This document shows, piece after piece, positions 1-11,469 of a stretch of 64,000 nucleotides of DNA. The position numbers and the translations under genes were made by a program. Each line of letters begins with the position of its first letter. Within the stretch, counting starts at the first letter, position 1. The stretch covers positions 22,119,346 to 22,183,345 of the forward strand of contig CM020618.1 in assembly GCA_009829735.1 (NCBI GenBank), written 5' to 3'. Source of the stretch: Pyropia yezoensis. Its lineage: Eukaryota; Rhodophyta; Bangiophyceae; Bangiales; Bangiaceae. The notes beneath the pieces were generated by a model. It was not told the origin of the DNA, made no database searches, and saw only the letters and a list, made by a program, of their open reading frames with translations.

Positions 1-611
1 AGGGGGTCCCTGCAAGGACCAGATCAAACCTAAAGAAGAACACGCCGAGCGAGACGTGGACGAGGCTTGCCGGACAGCACGTATCGGCTCGTTGAAGGAC
101 GGCGGCCGGCCGCCGGCGGCTTGCAGCACGATACAGCCGGCGGCTCGAAAGCCGCCCGCTATCGGTACCCGGAGATCGTAGAGCTTTCCCGACGTGCCTG
201 GAAAAAAAGGCGGCAAGAGGGCCCGCCGCGCGAGTGACAGAACCCCTTGAGAGAAGCTGTGCCTGCGTGGGCTTGTCTGTTGCCCTATGGTCTCTTTGGT
301 GCGTGTCGACCCCCCAGCATGAATACCAAGTCCCACACGCTGGCAGAGCATCTTCCACTACGCTTGAGGTGGTCCTGGTGACCCATCATCAGAGACTGGA
401 ATCGTTGCAGACCGACGTCTCCTGGGTGACCGGGGGAAGCTCTCTCAATGTTTTTGGGTTGTAGCCGGACGCAAGCGTATCCGTCGACAATGAATAACAA
501 GTGACAGTTTTGCATGTCCTGGTGCTGCGACACCAGCACCAGGACCCCCCCGACTTTTTCAAAGGCGTGCGTCTCTCCCCCGCCGCCTCTTTCGCACCAT
601 CCCGGCACCAC
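1..611. other. no supportable gene; tail of a read-through frame
   Basis: The minus-strand frame of the decayed Mpo1-like copy stays open down to position 285, but nothing below about 612 resembles the other two copies. No other gene, RNA or repeat could be supported here. Confidence 0.4.
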
Positions 612-1209
612 AAGCGTGGCGGCCACTCTGGGGAGCCACCTCGCCAGTACCACCACATCCCACACCTTGCGGCCGGCGACCATGGCCACCTGCGTGGCGG
701 CCAGGCCGAGTGCGTCCACCAGCACCGCGCGGCAGCAGCCAACGGCGGACAGCACCAGTCCGGCGGCCAGCCACTGGGCGCCAAGGACGACCGCCGTAAT
801 GGTGCCCACCACCGGCGATAGCGCGGAGAAGTACGACATCAAGGTGGCAGCAATGGCCAAACCCGCGTCGGAGGAGGGGAGAGGGGCGAGTCGGCTAGAG
901 GAGAAACGAGGGGAATTCGGGCCCCAGCTTGCCGCTCCCCTCCTGGCGGTGACCTCCACCAGTAGAAGCAAGATGCTGACCTTGCGCATCGGTACCGCTG
1001 CCACGCGGATGGCCCAGTTGACCGACTCCAAGCGGGAGCGCATATAGAATGTCTGGAGAGAGGCGAGGCTGAAGAGCGACACAGGTGCAGATGGAGAGTT
1101 ATGCGGGGGGGTCGGGGGCGCGACGGTGGCGGCCAGCAGGGTAACCGTGCCTACACAAGACCGTAGAGACCGTAGCAGCGGCGACAGTTGTGTTGGCGGG
1201 AGCGCCCAT
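612..1209 (-). pseudogene. degenerate Mpo1-like (DUF962) copy, all three conserved His replaced by Arg
   Basis: This is a third, inverted and diverged copy of the intact Mpo1-like genes at 8125-8814 and 11973-12662. An ATG at 1209 starts a peptide beginning MGAPANTTVAAATVSTVL, which parallels the intact start MDFPANATAAGAALTTVL. The reading then has to change frame near the end of that stretch to continue as LLAAT, the FYMRSR segment, NWAIRVAAVP and VAMVAGRKVW. The residues matching H58, H67 and H182 of the intact copies are all Arg, each by a CAC-to-CGC change. About 23 codons between VW and the last DVVVR-like segment are missing, which removes the third hydrophobic region. The frame stays open past the homologous end to 285. 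I read it as a pseudogene. A re-purposed gene starting at another codon is possible because the main frame has no stop. Confidence 0.8.
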
Positions 1210-1416
1210 GGTCTTTGGTTGGATGCTTTAGAGACCAAAGCGTAGATGAGACAAGCCCGTTGCAGTGGGCTTTTCAGATACCTGACCGAGAGAGTGGGCG
1301 GGGAGTACCAGCGGGCATGTCATGCTGAGCCCAGCCCAAGGCGAAGTCCATCGGAGCAGAGTGGCACGCTCAATGTGAGGTGGGGGCGGATGGTCGTGCC
1401 GAGAAACCTGGTTTCC

Positions 1417-1690
1417 TGGCTGGAGCCGGCACCCCCCTCCCACCCCTCCTCTGCCCAGCAGCCCCGCCATTGGCTGGAGCCGGCACCCCCCTCCCCCCCC
1501 TCTCCTTCCCAGCAGCCCCCCCGCCATTGGCTGGAGCCGGCACCCCCCTCCCCCCCCTCTCCTTCCCAGCAGCCCCCCCGCCATTGGCTGGAGCCGGCAC
1601 CCCCCTCCCAACACCCCCCCCGCCGCCCCCTCTCCTTCCCAGCAGCCCCGCCATTGGCTGGAGCCGGTACCCCCCTCCCAGCACCCCCCC
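1417..1690. repeat. five-unit minisatellite with CCAAT boxes
   Basis: Five tandem units of about 53-70 bp each carry the core GGCTGGAGCCGG followed by a C-rich tail. Four of the five cores are preceded by ATT, giving CCAATGGCGGG when read on the minus strand. The array lies 200-480 bp upstream of the degenerate minus-strand Mpo1-like copy, where a promoter would be. The CCAAT boxes are seen in the sequence; promoter function is inferred. Confidence 0.75.
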
Positions 1691-2165
1691 CGCCGCCCCC
1701 CTCCCCCCTCCTCGGCCCCCTCTCCCTCATCCCGCCCCACCCAGCGCCGGACCCGACCCGACCCGAGGCTCTTGGCCCGTACACACTCTCCCCAGTACGA
1801 CGGCGAGCCTATACTGGCTGACTGCCTATACTGACTGACTGCCTACACTGACTGCTCCGAGCGCCTGAAAATCACACCCCCCTATGTCCGACGACGCATG
1901 TACAGAAAGCGGGAGGGGGGGGGGGGGTGGAGACTCACCAGGTTTGGCGCCTTCTCTCGCGCGGGGATCGTCGGTGGGACCGCGATGGCGGCAGCGGAAA
2001 AGGCCCGGATTGCACGCGGAACCCAAAAAACAGCGGCAACCCACTGAACGACCAAACACCGCCGCGCTTGCCTCTGTGGGGCTCCCTTGGCCTCTTTCTG
2101 GAGCGCGCCGCCTCCTTAGAGAGTGGTCAGGGGAGTCTTGATGTTCATGCTGACGAGAACAGCGC

Positions 2166-2531
2166 TCACGGGACCTCCGTGGCGCATGGGAGCTCATTCG
2201 GCCACTGAGCTACCTCTGGGGTCATGGTGAGATAGAGGACTGTCGCGACATGGAGCTGTCCTCTCCCCCGCACACAAGCAGACAGCGCCGCGAGTGATAA
2301 GCGCGCCGGTTGGTTCCGAAATTCGGGCTGGCCGCGGACGTGTACCAGCGCCAGGGGATCCGGGAGAGGACCGCTAAAGAACCCGTTGGCTGGGCTACAA
2401 GTTGGGAGATTACCCGGTAGGGCGGCGTCGGAGCGTGTGGGCCGGACACGCCCCACAGGCTTCCCCGTCACAGACCGCAGATCACATGTGGGGCCGACGA
2501 CGCGACACTTGGGGGCGCTGTCGCTCCCCAT
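2166..2531 (-). other. duplicated ORF (121 codons), partner of 11110-11469
   Basis: A 121-aa frame with similar length, order and local sequence to the plus-strand frame at 11110-11469. Shared pieces include MGS...RVVGP..DLR, a central QPEF/KPRF segment and a near-identical WPNELP.AT end. The nucleotide match is strongest around the GTGGCCGAA.GAGCTCCC end. Each copy sits upstream of an Mpo1-like copy in the same relative orientation, so a larger block was duplicated and inverted. I do not recognise a family. It could be a small gene or only conserved flanking DNA. Confidence 0.5.
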
Positions 2532-5500
2532 CTACGTTCGGGGCGTCGCAGGTTCACGGCGGCCGCCCCGCCGTGGCGCCCTCGCCCAGCGCCCCATTTT
2601 CCACGCGCCTGTGACGGCTCGTGTCCTACTGCATCACAGGTATGTAGCTCGTGCTTGGCAGGACACTCCGAGCGCAGTGGGGTCTAAACCAGAGGTTGCC
2701 AAGCGGACTCAAAACAAGCGTCCACGCATCCGCTCCCTCTCTCACTGTCCATTTGATCCATTCTCGCGCTCTTCATCCACAGGCACCCCAGTCACCCCCC
2801 CGCATCACGCATGCGGGGAGGCCCCCGTTCTCCCGCCACCCATCCGAGAGGCGTTGGCACGTCCGCAGCTATATGTACGTGTGAGTTTAGACAGCCACCG
2901 ACCGAGACATACCCCGGCAGCGGCTGGTAGTCCCCTGACAACCAGCCCTCCGGGAACTCCCTTCGTCTCTTCCCCACCTTCGTCCCCTCTCACCCATCCC
3001 CCTTCCCCCCTCCTCCAAGCTGTTCCCAAAAAAGTCATTCCTGCCCGCCCTACGCGCCGTAGGACAGCACCTTGCGGCCGTTGAGCGGCTGCGTCGGCCG
3101 CTCCGTCAGCACCTCCACCCCCGATTCGAGGAGCGCGCGGCCGAGGCGAGCTAGCTGTGCGTGGCTCGCTGTAATGACCTTCCCCGGCATAACCTAGGTG
3201 ACGCCCTCGGAGCACGGCGGCGTGGTCAGCGTGTGCCAGGCAGCGGGACGCCGCGACCCACGCAAACACACCTCACGCCCCCGCTCCTCACAGAGCCTCA
3301 CCTATTTCTACCTTGGACAGCACCCCCCCGCCCTCCCCTCGCCTTCACTCTTCTCGCGTCGTTCTAATCGAGTCATCTGGAGAGCTGCCCGAGGAAGCCG
3401 TACGCCGACGCCGCCATCAAACACCGTTTTTCATAAGATGGCGCCCCCTCCTCATCCCCTTAGCGCTCCCTCTCCATCATTCTATGTCTCCGCTAAAGTG
3501 CTCCTCCTGACGGTAAAAATACGTCAGTCCTACACGCCGCTCTCTTCACCGCATGCCCGGTAGATACATGGCGAGCAGGAAATAATCAAATGCTTAATTT
3601 TTCATATGTCACGGGAAGCCCTAATCAAAGTTCAAAAGCGTCCCTAATCAAAACACAAATCTCGTATGTGCATGGCACCCGAGCCCAGGCAGCTGCAGCA
3701 ATGCAAACACCTGGTATTGCAGTACCCCGAATTTTGTCTCTTGGCGACAATAACGACAACAGGCCCACAACAGGCCAATGGCATGCCCCAGATGGCGCAC
3801 CACTGACCAATGAGTGCTCCGCGTTAGTGTGGAAACAGTGCGATCTGAGATTTTCTCGAGATTTATGCCCACATCGAAGGCATCGCAGCTCTATCTCGGC
3901 CAGATCCACTCAAGAGCTCTGGGGGTGGTCGCAGAGGGAAATCCGACGAGATCGGGAGGGAAAACAACAGCGATCTGACCAACCAGCGTTCGGTGCCAGA
4001 TCCGCAGCGACTGCAGCCAATCATCGTCTGATCAAAAGGAAAGCCCCACAGCACGCTATTGGTCCGCTGCGAGCTCCCAGAACGCGGTTGCCTCATGGCA
4101 TTGTTGTCACGCTGTAGCTCTTGTCTCCATGAGACAAATTTTGGGGAACTGCAATATCTGGGTGTAAGTGCGTAGCGGCCTGCTGTCCCAGCTACCTTTG
4201 TAGCAGCTGGACGCGCAGGGGAATTCAGCCGGTGCCAACATGCCTGGCTACTTCACGAAGACAGTGTGCCAGTCACACGTTTTGTCGCCTCCGTCGCCGC
4301 TTCCGGTGCGCTGCTCCGACGCCGTCGTCGCAGTCACCGCTGCGGCTCCCACCACCCATCATTGGACCCCCGCACCCAACCATGACGTCACACCCGTCGT
4401 CGCCGTTCCGTGCCGTCGAGCACCCCGGCACCATCTCCCGGCAGGGGTGGGGGCCCACTCCCGCCGCCGCTACCACCGCCGCCATCTCCGCTGCAGCCGC
4501 CTGTCACGCCCTGTGGCGTGGACTGCGTCTTCGTGTCGTACCGGGCGGCGGCGGAGGGGTGTGTGGCGTTCGCCGTCGAGCAGCGGGTGCTGGCGGCGGT
4601 GGCGTGCGGCGCGGCCGTCGCGGGTGGCCTCGCGTTGGTGGCTGGCCACCCGCCCGCCGACGCCGCCACCACCGGTGGCGAGGGGGAGGGTAAGGGCGAG
4701 CGCGAGCCGGGGGGTGCTATGGTCATTGTGGTATGGAGAGAACACGGCCAGCCCGGCGCTGCTGACCAAGTGGGTGGCCGAGACGGGCGCGACACACCCA
4801 GACCTTGTTTGAGGGGGGAAGGGGGGGGGGGTGAGGAGGCGGCGGGGAAGAGAGGCATTGGGAGCTCTTCCGGGTTTTTCTTTTGGCGGAGCACTATACA
4901 CTTCTACATATGGCCGCCGCCGTCGTCATGGCGCACGCGGTGCAAGGGGGTGGGGTCAGAGGAGGCGGAGGCGTGGGCGGGGAGGCCCCACCCCCACGCC
5001 TTGGGGCAGCAAGCGGGCTGGCCGCCGGCACCGCCCGAAGGGGCCCCTATCCTCCCCCCGCCCGGGCTGCAGTCTCGCTCTGCCCTCGGGGGCGCGGACC
5101 GGCCGCCCCTGAACGGAAGGAGGGTGCGTTGGCTCTCCGCCTCCATGAGATAAGCAACCACGGGGCGACCGCCAGGCCTCTGAGAGGGCTGTTGAGACGT
5201 CCCCCCCTAACGCGCTCCCAGTTCCCCAGCCCACTATTCCAAGAGGCGGTCAAAATTGAGTGGGCAGTCCACGCTGTGAGCAGCCTCTTTTGAACAAGAG
5301 TGTCATAGATGCGTGCCAAGTAGAAGAGTGAGTGTATGTGCGCCCTCCACGGCCCCTCAGCACGCTCATGCGCTGGCACTGCACGCCTCGTCGTAGACGT
5401 AGACGAGGACACCATTTTCCCCATGGAATAGCGCATTGTCTCGTCTCTATCAAGGAAGACGCGGAGCCGTTTTTCATTGTCCCTCTGTCGGTGCAGCAGG

Positions 5501-6340
5501 GAGATTGGCGTTGGGAGAGTCGGCGGGGAGCTCCACCCCTCCAGTCCCCGAGAGGCTAGCCACAGAGCGACAGTGTACCCACTTGGTCAGTGTCGACCAC
5601 CGCAGGCCGCCAACGGTGGCGGTCCGCGTTCGGAACGTTCCTTTCAGGGGTGCTCAGGCAGCCAAGCCCAGCGGGTGCCCAGTTTGTACCAAGAGGCAAA
5701 GCTCCACGTGAGGTGGCGTCGGGTGCTTGTGAGAGACACCTGATGGACAACAGAATAGTCCCGACCGCCACCGCCAAACGCGCCACATCACACACGTGGC
5801 TCATCCGCGAACAGCCTCGCCTTTTCTCCCCACGCTCACACCAGACGGACAACCGTCTCTGCGGGGTATCCTTGATCACCTGCTGGGGCACACCCCACCC
5901 GTTCGGGGAGGGAGGGGCGCGGTGAATGCCGTGGACGACGTTTACGCAAGGACGCTCAGTGAGACGTTTCACGCCGCCCATGTGGCTCGTCGCGCTTCGG
6001 GCACCGAACACGCTCATGGGGTGGAGATACATTCTCTGACGGCCGCCACATTTTGGCTCGTGCACAAGCCCCGTGTGGTGGGTTGCCTCGTGAGTGTTGT
6101 CACCGCTGCGAATAGATCTAGCTGTTTGACTCCACGTGTCTATTCACAAAGAATCGCAAATTCGACAGTGACAGTCGCCAGTGTGGATTCGGAGGATTTT
6201 TCAATCACACGTACGGTGTCTCGCCCGCCGCGCTCCAGCGCGAGGACGTGCGTGCGACGGCTGTAGCTGCTGCTATGGTATCATAAGCAGCGGTGACAAT
6301 TCCGTACACTCACACTGGCCAATCCCTCTTTCGCCGCGCG
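2532..6340. other. long gap, no supportable gene
   Basis: Apart from the hAT-like end fragment at 2690-2727, nothing recognisable was found. Frames such as 3590-4117 (less GC-rich) and a hydrophobic stretch near 4570-4650 are open but lack a convincing start, family motif or duplicated partner. Confidence 0.4.
2690..2727 (+). mobile_element. end fragment of the 45.4 kb hAT-like element
   Basis: These 38 bases match the left terminus of the element at 45422-45935 at about 35 positions, including GGTTGCCAAGCG and ACTCAAAACAAGCGT. No right end was found nearby, so this is a truncated or decayed copy. Confidence 0.6.
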
Positions 6341-6712
6341 ACAGTGGCGCCAGTCCCCCCATCCAGCGAGTCGCCGTCTCTCGACCCTACACGACGAGCC
6401 TCTCCCCCCCCCCCTCACCTCCGCCACGGATGTGGTGGATAAGTTCTACCCGCAGTGGCGGTCTGCTTTGTGGGCATGTCCAGTTTTTGAGACAAAGCCG
6501 CGGCGGGGGACCACCAGACGTGAGGGTAAGACAGTGGCGCCAGTCCCCCCACCCAGTGAGCCACCCCCCCCGCCCTTTCGCGTCAACCGGCACCGGATAT
6601 CGTGGATGAGTCCTATCTGCAGTGGACTGCTACCACTGGTGGTATGTTTTTTCACCATCCTCTGTGAGACAGAGCCGACACGGGGGACCGCCCGGCGTTA
6701 AGGACCACCATC
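6341..6712 (+). repeat. two diverged direct repeats, period 190 bp
   Basis: ACAGTGGCGCCAGTCCCCCC occurs at 6341 and again at 6531. The following sequence is duplicated in parallel: a GTGGAT.AGT.CTA..TGCAGTGG-like segment, then GAGACA.AGCCG with a CGGGGGACC tail. The copies are clearly diverged, so the duplication is old. No protein or RNA function is apparent. Confidence 0.75.
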
Positions 6713-8124
6713 TCGTTTGGATGCGCCGCGCCTCCCCTCTCACCCCGGACCGCGTACACACCGTGCTGAGGATGGAACACTCGGTGCACCCCGCCGCGGT
6801 CGACGACCATCCGACCATACCATTCCAAAAACGTCTTGGCCATGTGACGCACGCCACAAAGCCCCCTCTCGTGACTGCTCGTGATAGGGAGAGGGGAGGA
6901 GCAGCGATGGACGTGACGGCGGGCGGTTCGCTTTCCGCCTCCGTCTCGGCCTCCGACGGCCACACGCGGTGAGCTAAATTCGCTCTGCTCCGCCAGTAAA
7001 GACTGCCGAGTGCCGTCGCATGCGGTCTGCGGTCGGCTCATGGTCGCTGCTGCCGCTGCTCCTGCGGGGGTGGTTTCGCTATTGGCTGTCTGCCGCCCAC
7101 GGCTTGATGGTGTCGGAGAGCTGGCCGTAGGAGCGGCCAGCTCCCCCCCGTGGCTGGCCATTGGAGCGGCCAGCCCCCACCCGACGGTGGCAGTGCGGCG
7201 CGTGGCTGTAATCTGGCCAAATGGTGGCTCTGGAGTGGCGCGGCCAACCCCGCTCAATGTCGCGGCGCCACACGGTCGTTAGCCCCCCCCCCCCCCCCCC
7301 CTCCAATTGTCCTTGCTAGTCTCACCCGCTTGCCCGCTTCGATTTGGTGGCAGCCTACCTCTGAGTACGTCGCATTGAATGGTTGGATCGCAGCCCGTGG
7401 GGAACCATCATGGTTCAGGGGTTCGAGTGTGGCGCCGCCACGGGCATGGTGCCACAGCGAACGCCAGACCCCAACCCCAAGGCGGCACGACGCCTCCGCC
7501 CGCACCAGACCCCACCATCTGTCGCCAGCCGGCAGATTGGCGCAGCTCTCTCCGCCACACACCCGCGTCGGGCAACACCCGCTTTGGCCTCCTACCCCCT
7601 GCGTCCGTATCTGTGCGACGGGTCGTGACGCCACGGCCAGCTGGAGACCACGTTGTCCACTGGATACGGAGGGGCGGGAGGAGGCCTTCAGCCGCCAACA
7701 CCCCTCCCTCACGGTGGACTGCGGGGCCACGTGGACACGACTACGCGACGCGGGGGGGGGCGAAACTCCGCGCGCGGGCGTCCCGCGTGAGCAGTGCCCG
7801 CCCTTGAGGGGTGCCCCCCCGGAAGCGGCTGGGCCGCCATGGCTGCGCCTGCCCGCGTGCCACGCCGCCGGGGCAGAGCCCGCCTGCAGGCGGCGGCGCT
7901 TCGGCGGAGCCGCGCAGCCCAGCCTCACCGGCTGGGCGGGCGTACAAAGCGGCATCGCCTCCCCCTCCTCTTCGACACCACACGGCAGCACCCCAGCAGC
8001 CAATGCCGCCCTTGTTCCTTCTCTGCTCACTCTACCCACGGAACTTGCCCCCCTCTCCTCTTGGTCACTCCCCACCTTTACCCATTCCCCGCTGTCTCTC
8101 GCTTTCCCGCTCCTCCCCATCCCC
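6713..8124. other. no supportable gene upstream of Mpo1-like copy B
   Basis: The plus-strand frame of copy B is open from 7150, but this upstream part has no counterpart in copy C and is low complexity. A G/C-rich inverted motif at 7402-7416 (GAACCATCATGGTTC) and partial repeats of GGAGCGGCCAGC near 7130-7180 are the only structures seen. Confidence 0.4.
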
Positions 8125-8814
8125 ATGGACGACCACCCGAGTTACAACCTCACCTCTGCAAGCACCGCGCTCGTCACTGTCGTGGACGCAGCCACCCGGC
8201 TGGCCGCCATGCCCCTTCCCTCCCCCTCCCCCCTTCCGTCTGTACCTGTGGCCCTGGACAGCCTCACGTCCCTCCACTCCTTCTACATGCGCTCCCACTC
8301 GGCGCCGGTCAACTGGGCCATCCACGCGGCTGCGGTGCCGGTGCTCAAGGTCAGCATCCTACTGCTGCTCGCGGCAGCTACCGCCGGCAAGAGACCATCA
8401 ACCGCCAAGGTCACATCTACTACTGCACCCCCCTCTCCCTCCTGTCGACTGGTGAGCCTCTTCTCCACAGATGCGGGCCTGGCCATTGCCGTCGCGTACG
8501 TGGCCTACTACGCCGCGCTGTCACCAGCCGTAGGCGGGTTTGCGGCGGCCGTCTTTGGAGCCGAGTGGCTGGCCGCCCGTCTGGTGTTGGCCGCTGCCGG
8601 CCGCCGCGGCGGTGTGGCGGTGGGCGTCCTCGGCGTCGCCGCCACGCAGGTGGCCATGGTCGCTGGCCACCGGGTGTGGGAGGGCGCGCCGCAGGCAATA
8701 GTGGCGGGGCCAGTCGCGGCGCTCGCCGCAGCACCCCTGTGTATGCAGCTGGATGTCGTGGTCCGGGTGGGGTGGCTGCCACGGGTGGCCGCCGAGCTGG
8801 CGGCCGCCGCGTAG
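8125..8814 (+). CDS. Mpo1-like (DUF962) multi-pass membrane protein, copy B
   Basis: The Mpo1/YGL010w-like family are ER membrane proteins. Yeast Mpo1 is an iron-dependent dioxygenase that shortens 2-hydroxy fatty acids in phytosphingosine breakdown. Seen here: a 229-aa protein with FYMRSHSAPVNWAIH and a following AVP-hydrophobic segment near residues 54-84. A second hydrophobic stretch (AYVAYYAALSP) follows at about 122-134, and VAMVAGHRVWEG with a last hydrophobic region at 178-210. H58, H67 and H182 match the family's conserved histidines. The start at 8125 is chosen because it aligns with copy C and gives the same length; the open frame upstream to 7150 is not conserved. Two possible short introns were tested by frame and rejected. 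The second half is almost identical to copy C. The substrate in this organism is not known. Confidence 0.85.
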   Translation: MDDHPSYNLTSASTALVTVVDAATRLAAMPLPSPSPLPSVPVALDSLTSLHSFYMRSHSAPVNWAIHAAAVPVLKVSILLLLAAATAGKRPSTAKVTSTTAPPSPSCRLVSLFSTDAGLAIAVAYVAYYAALSPAVGGFAAAVFGAEWLAARLVLAAAGRRGGVAVGVLGVAATQVAMVAGHRVWEGAPQAIVAGPVAALAAAPLCMQLDVVVRVGWLPRVAAELAAAA

Positions 8815-9060
8815 GGCGAAGAGGGGCCGAGAGGTGTGACGGGGGGGGGGTGGACGGGGGGGGGAGTAGACGCGTTAACTTATTTTTGGGAGGGGTGGCC
8901 CGTGGCAAAGACACTGTTCTTGTCTTTCGTGCGGTCTGTCCATTGACAACCTGAGATGGAGGTCCTCTCTTATTTGCCGCGGTGTTCGCGGCGTGCGCAC
9001 ATTTACTGGCAAGAGGGGCTGAGAGGAGGACGGCAACGAGGAGGGATGCCCGCAAATAGC
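8815..9060 (+). repeat. 3' flank shared with copy C
   Basis: Sequence after the stop matches 12663-12858. Shared parts are a G-rich stretch, GAGTAGACGCG.TAACTTATT, GGGAGGGGTGGCCCGTGGCA, AAGACACTGTTCTTGTC and a terminal GAGGGATGCCCGC. It marks the duplicated block as longer than the coding region and probably holds the 3' UTR. Confidence 0.75.
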
Positions 9061-11109
9061 TACAACAATTTTGAATTTACACAATGTCAATCGCAACTAA
9101 ATATAGGCAACCAACCTAACGTCCCTGCCTGAATTTCATCCAATGTATGGCGTGTTGCCCCGTTCGCACGGGGCCTGGAGCCTCCGTCATCCACCTTCGT
9201 CATGCCGCTCATCGCTGGGGAGGTGCCCCACTCGCCTCTCGGTTGCCTTCTCTGTTCTTTGAACGCTACTTCCCTCCTTCGTATTTTTTGCCCTCTTTAT
9301 TCGGGCGTCGTGAAACCTGTGCACACCTTTCAGTCAGGCAATGTACTCGGGTGAGGGTACGCGCTCCATGACGCAGTCTGTCCCCTAGACCTTGTTTTCG
9401 CTTCTCCTCCTCCATCATTCACACTTCTTTTTCCCCTCTGTCCGCCAATGCCCCCAACCCCCACTCACACAAGTCTATCCGGAAGCAAGCACACGCCCGG
9501 GAAGGTCACATCCAAGGCCGGCCGGGGCCACTGCCGCAGCGCGTGTCCCCGCGTCGTTCGAACTAGTTTCGGCCGCCAGCACCCTCACGTCAGGGGGGGA
9601 CGCGGGGGGCGGCATTGGATGGTGCTGTCGCCTCAGCTGGCACCCCCGCTGCCACGCCCGCCGAGGGCAGGGGGAGGGGGCGGCAGCGGCGGCGCGTGGC
9701 AGATAATGTAATAAAAGATTCCTTAGAAGAAGGGTGGGTTTTCGCCACGGCAGCAGCAGAAATCGCGATTGCGACAATAGCCAAGAGGGCGCAAGATTCC
9801 CAGTGGCATGGCCGATCGCTCAACGATGGCGAACGGCCTGACACCGCTGCCAGCCTCCACCCAATCTCAATCAGTGGGGCACACCCCTGGTGACACGAAG
9901 CTTCTTCGACCGGGCGCAGGCAATGGGGCGGTTACAAGAAGTTCGAAGAGGGAGCAAGCGCGGGGGTCAAAAGCCATCGGGAAACAGTTACTGGTGACGA
10001 CAGAGCGGGGGCGAAACCATGGAAGACGGCGAGCCACGGATGAAGGTCAAAATGCTCTTCCGCCAGCTACGACGAGCGGTATCGAGACGGCAGGTGGCAC
10101 CGGCACGCGGGAGGGACGCACCCCGCCATACATTCGCATGCGCGTCGTTTCGCTCAAGAACGCGGCGCGCGGGGTCGTCATTAGTCACGGTTCTGTCGTC
10201 ATCGGGATAGAAATCTCGCAGGTTCTCATTAGAGGTTGTTCGTGCTGTCGAAAGAGGGATTTCATTTTCGCGCTTGACCTTGACCCTTGACCTAGAAAGT
10301 AGTCCGCAGCGGTGCCATCACACAAGTGACTACCGACAGCGTGATTCCATGGCTGTCGTCCCTGGGCGAAGTTCGATCCCATGCGCCTGCGTGGGGAGTT
10401 CGACGAGCCGTGAGCGGCGTGAGAAGCGTCCACCAGGGCATGGACTGCAGACTCGAGACAAAAGAGCTGCTTTGAAACACTGTCGCGGCCGCCCCTGGAA
10501 GTGGCTAATTACTAACCACCTCACCCGACCAGGTGGTCCTCTACGGCTCCTCAAAGAAATAAAAACACCGCTGGAGAGAGGAGAGTGAGCTCAGTCCCAT
10601 GAGGTTTTTCTTTTTGTCCTCTGTGAGTGAGCATCTCGTAGCGCGGCCCCCAATATGGGGTTGCCACGTGTAGTGCCCCTAAATCAACCAGCTCTGCAAT
10701 GGGCCTTCAAGTTCCATCTCGAGTACGATACGTGTCAAGAGAATTTCCAGTACGGCTCAGTGTTTACTCTTCCCTCGCATAGTTAAACCGTTCTGCCCTA
10801 CGGAAGCACTGCCAGACCCAAGCGCGTCCGCTGGCGGCGCGCACAAGCTAGGAGACGCTGTTTTTGTACTGTTTTGGTTGGTCCCCTGTACACGTGGGCC
10901 ACGTGGCCTGGTTGGTTTGGGGGCAGTGGTTGGTTATTGGGGCAGACAAGCTCTGCCGTGGCCGCCACTGGCAGCGTCCCTGTGCCACGCGCGTGCGGCG
11001 CGCGTGTGTACAGACTCGAATCGTCAGCGTCCTGAGAACCGGTACACAGCGCGCGGACGCCTGGGGGGGAGGGGGCGTCTGTCGTCAGCCCGACGGGCAC
11101 TGAGCGTGG
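9061..11109. other. no supportable gene
   Basis: A short AT-rich patch lies at 9060-9140. The plus-strand frame at 9808-10290 (160 codons) starts with ATG and has no recognisable domain. It is noted as a weak possibility only. Confidence 0.35.
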
Positions 11110-11469
11110 ATGGGGAGCGGCAGCGACGCGGCGGGTCGGGTTGTCGGCCCCTCGCGTGATCTGCGAGCGGAGACTCCAAGCCCTGTGAGAGGTGTCCTGT
11201 GCCAACGCTCTCGCGGTGCCCCCTCCCGAAAATCTCCCACCTTGTCGCCCCCGCCAGGGGATTCGGTACAGGTCCTCTCATCTGGTCTCCTGGCGCAGGC
11301 GCATGTCGGCGGGAAGCCTAGATTTTTGGAACCAACCGTCGCGTTTGTCACGCGTGGCGCCCCGTGTTCGTGTGGGGTGACAGTTCTTGCGAGCCTCCAC
11401 TATCTCGCCATGCGTCCAGGGGTATCACTGTGGCCGAACGAGCTCCCGAGCGCCACGGTGGTCGCGTGA
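11110..11469 (+). other. duplicated ORF (119 codons), partner of 2166-2531
   Basis: Plus-strand partner of the minus-strand frame at 2166-2531, with matching start (MGS...RVVGP), middle and WPNELPSATVV end. It lies 504 bp upstream of Mpo1-like copy C, the same order as in the inverted copy. No family is recognised. Conservation of the frame in two diverged copies is mild evidence that it is coded. Confidence 0.45.

Noticed and set aside
1380-1700. CRISPR-like array
   Set aside because: The repeats are contiguous tandem units of variable length, not repeats with unique spacers, and the genome is eukaryotic.
7150-8124. N-terminal extension of Mpo1-like copy B
   Set aside because: The frame is open, but it is absent from copy C and low complexity. 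The aligned ATG at 8125 gives both genes 229 codons.
8401-8461. Short intron in the Mpo1-like genes (GTCACA to CCACAG)
   Set aside because: The GT and AG are present, but removing 61 bases breaks the frame before the conserved DAGLAIAVAYVAYY segment. The unspliced frame is continuous in both copies.
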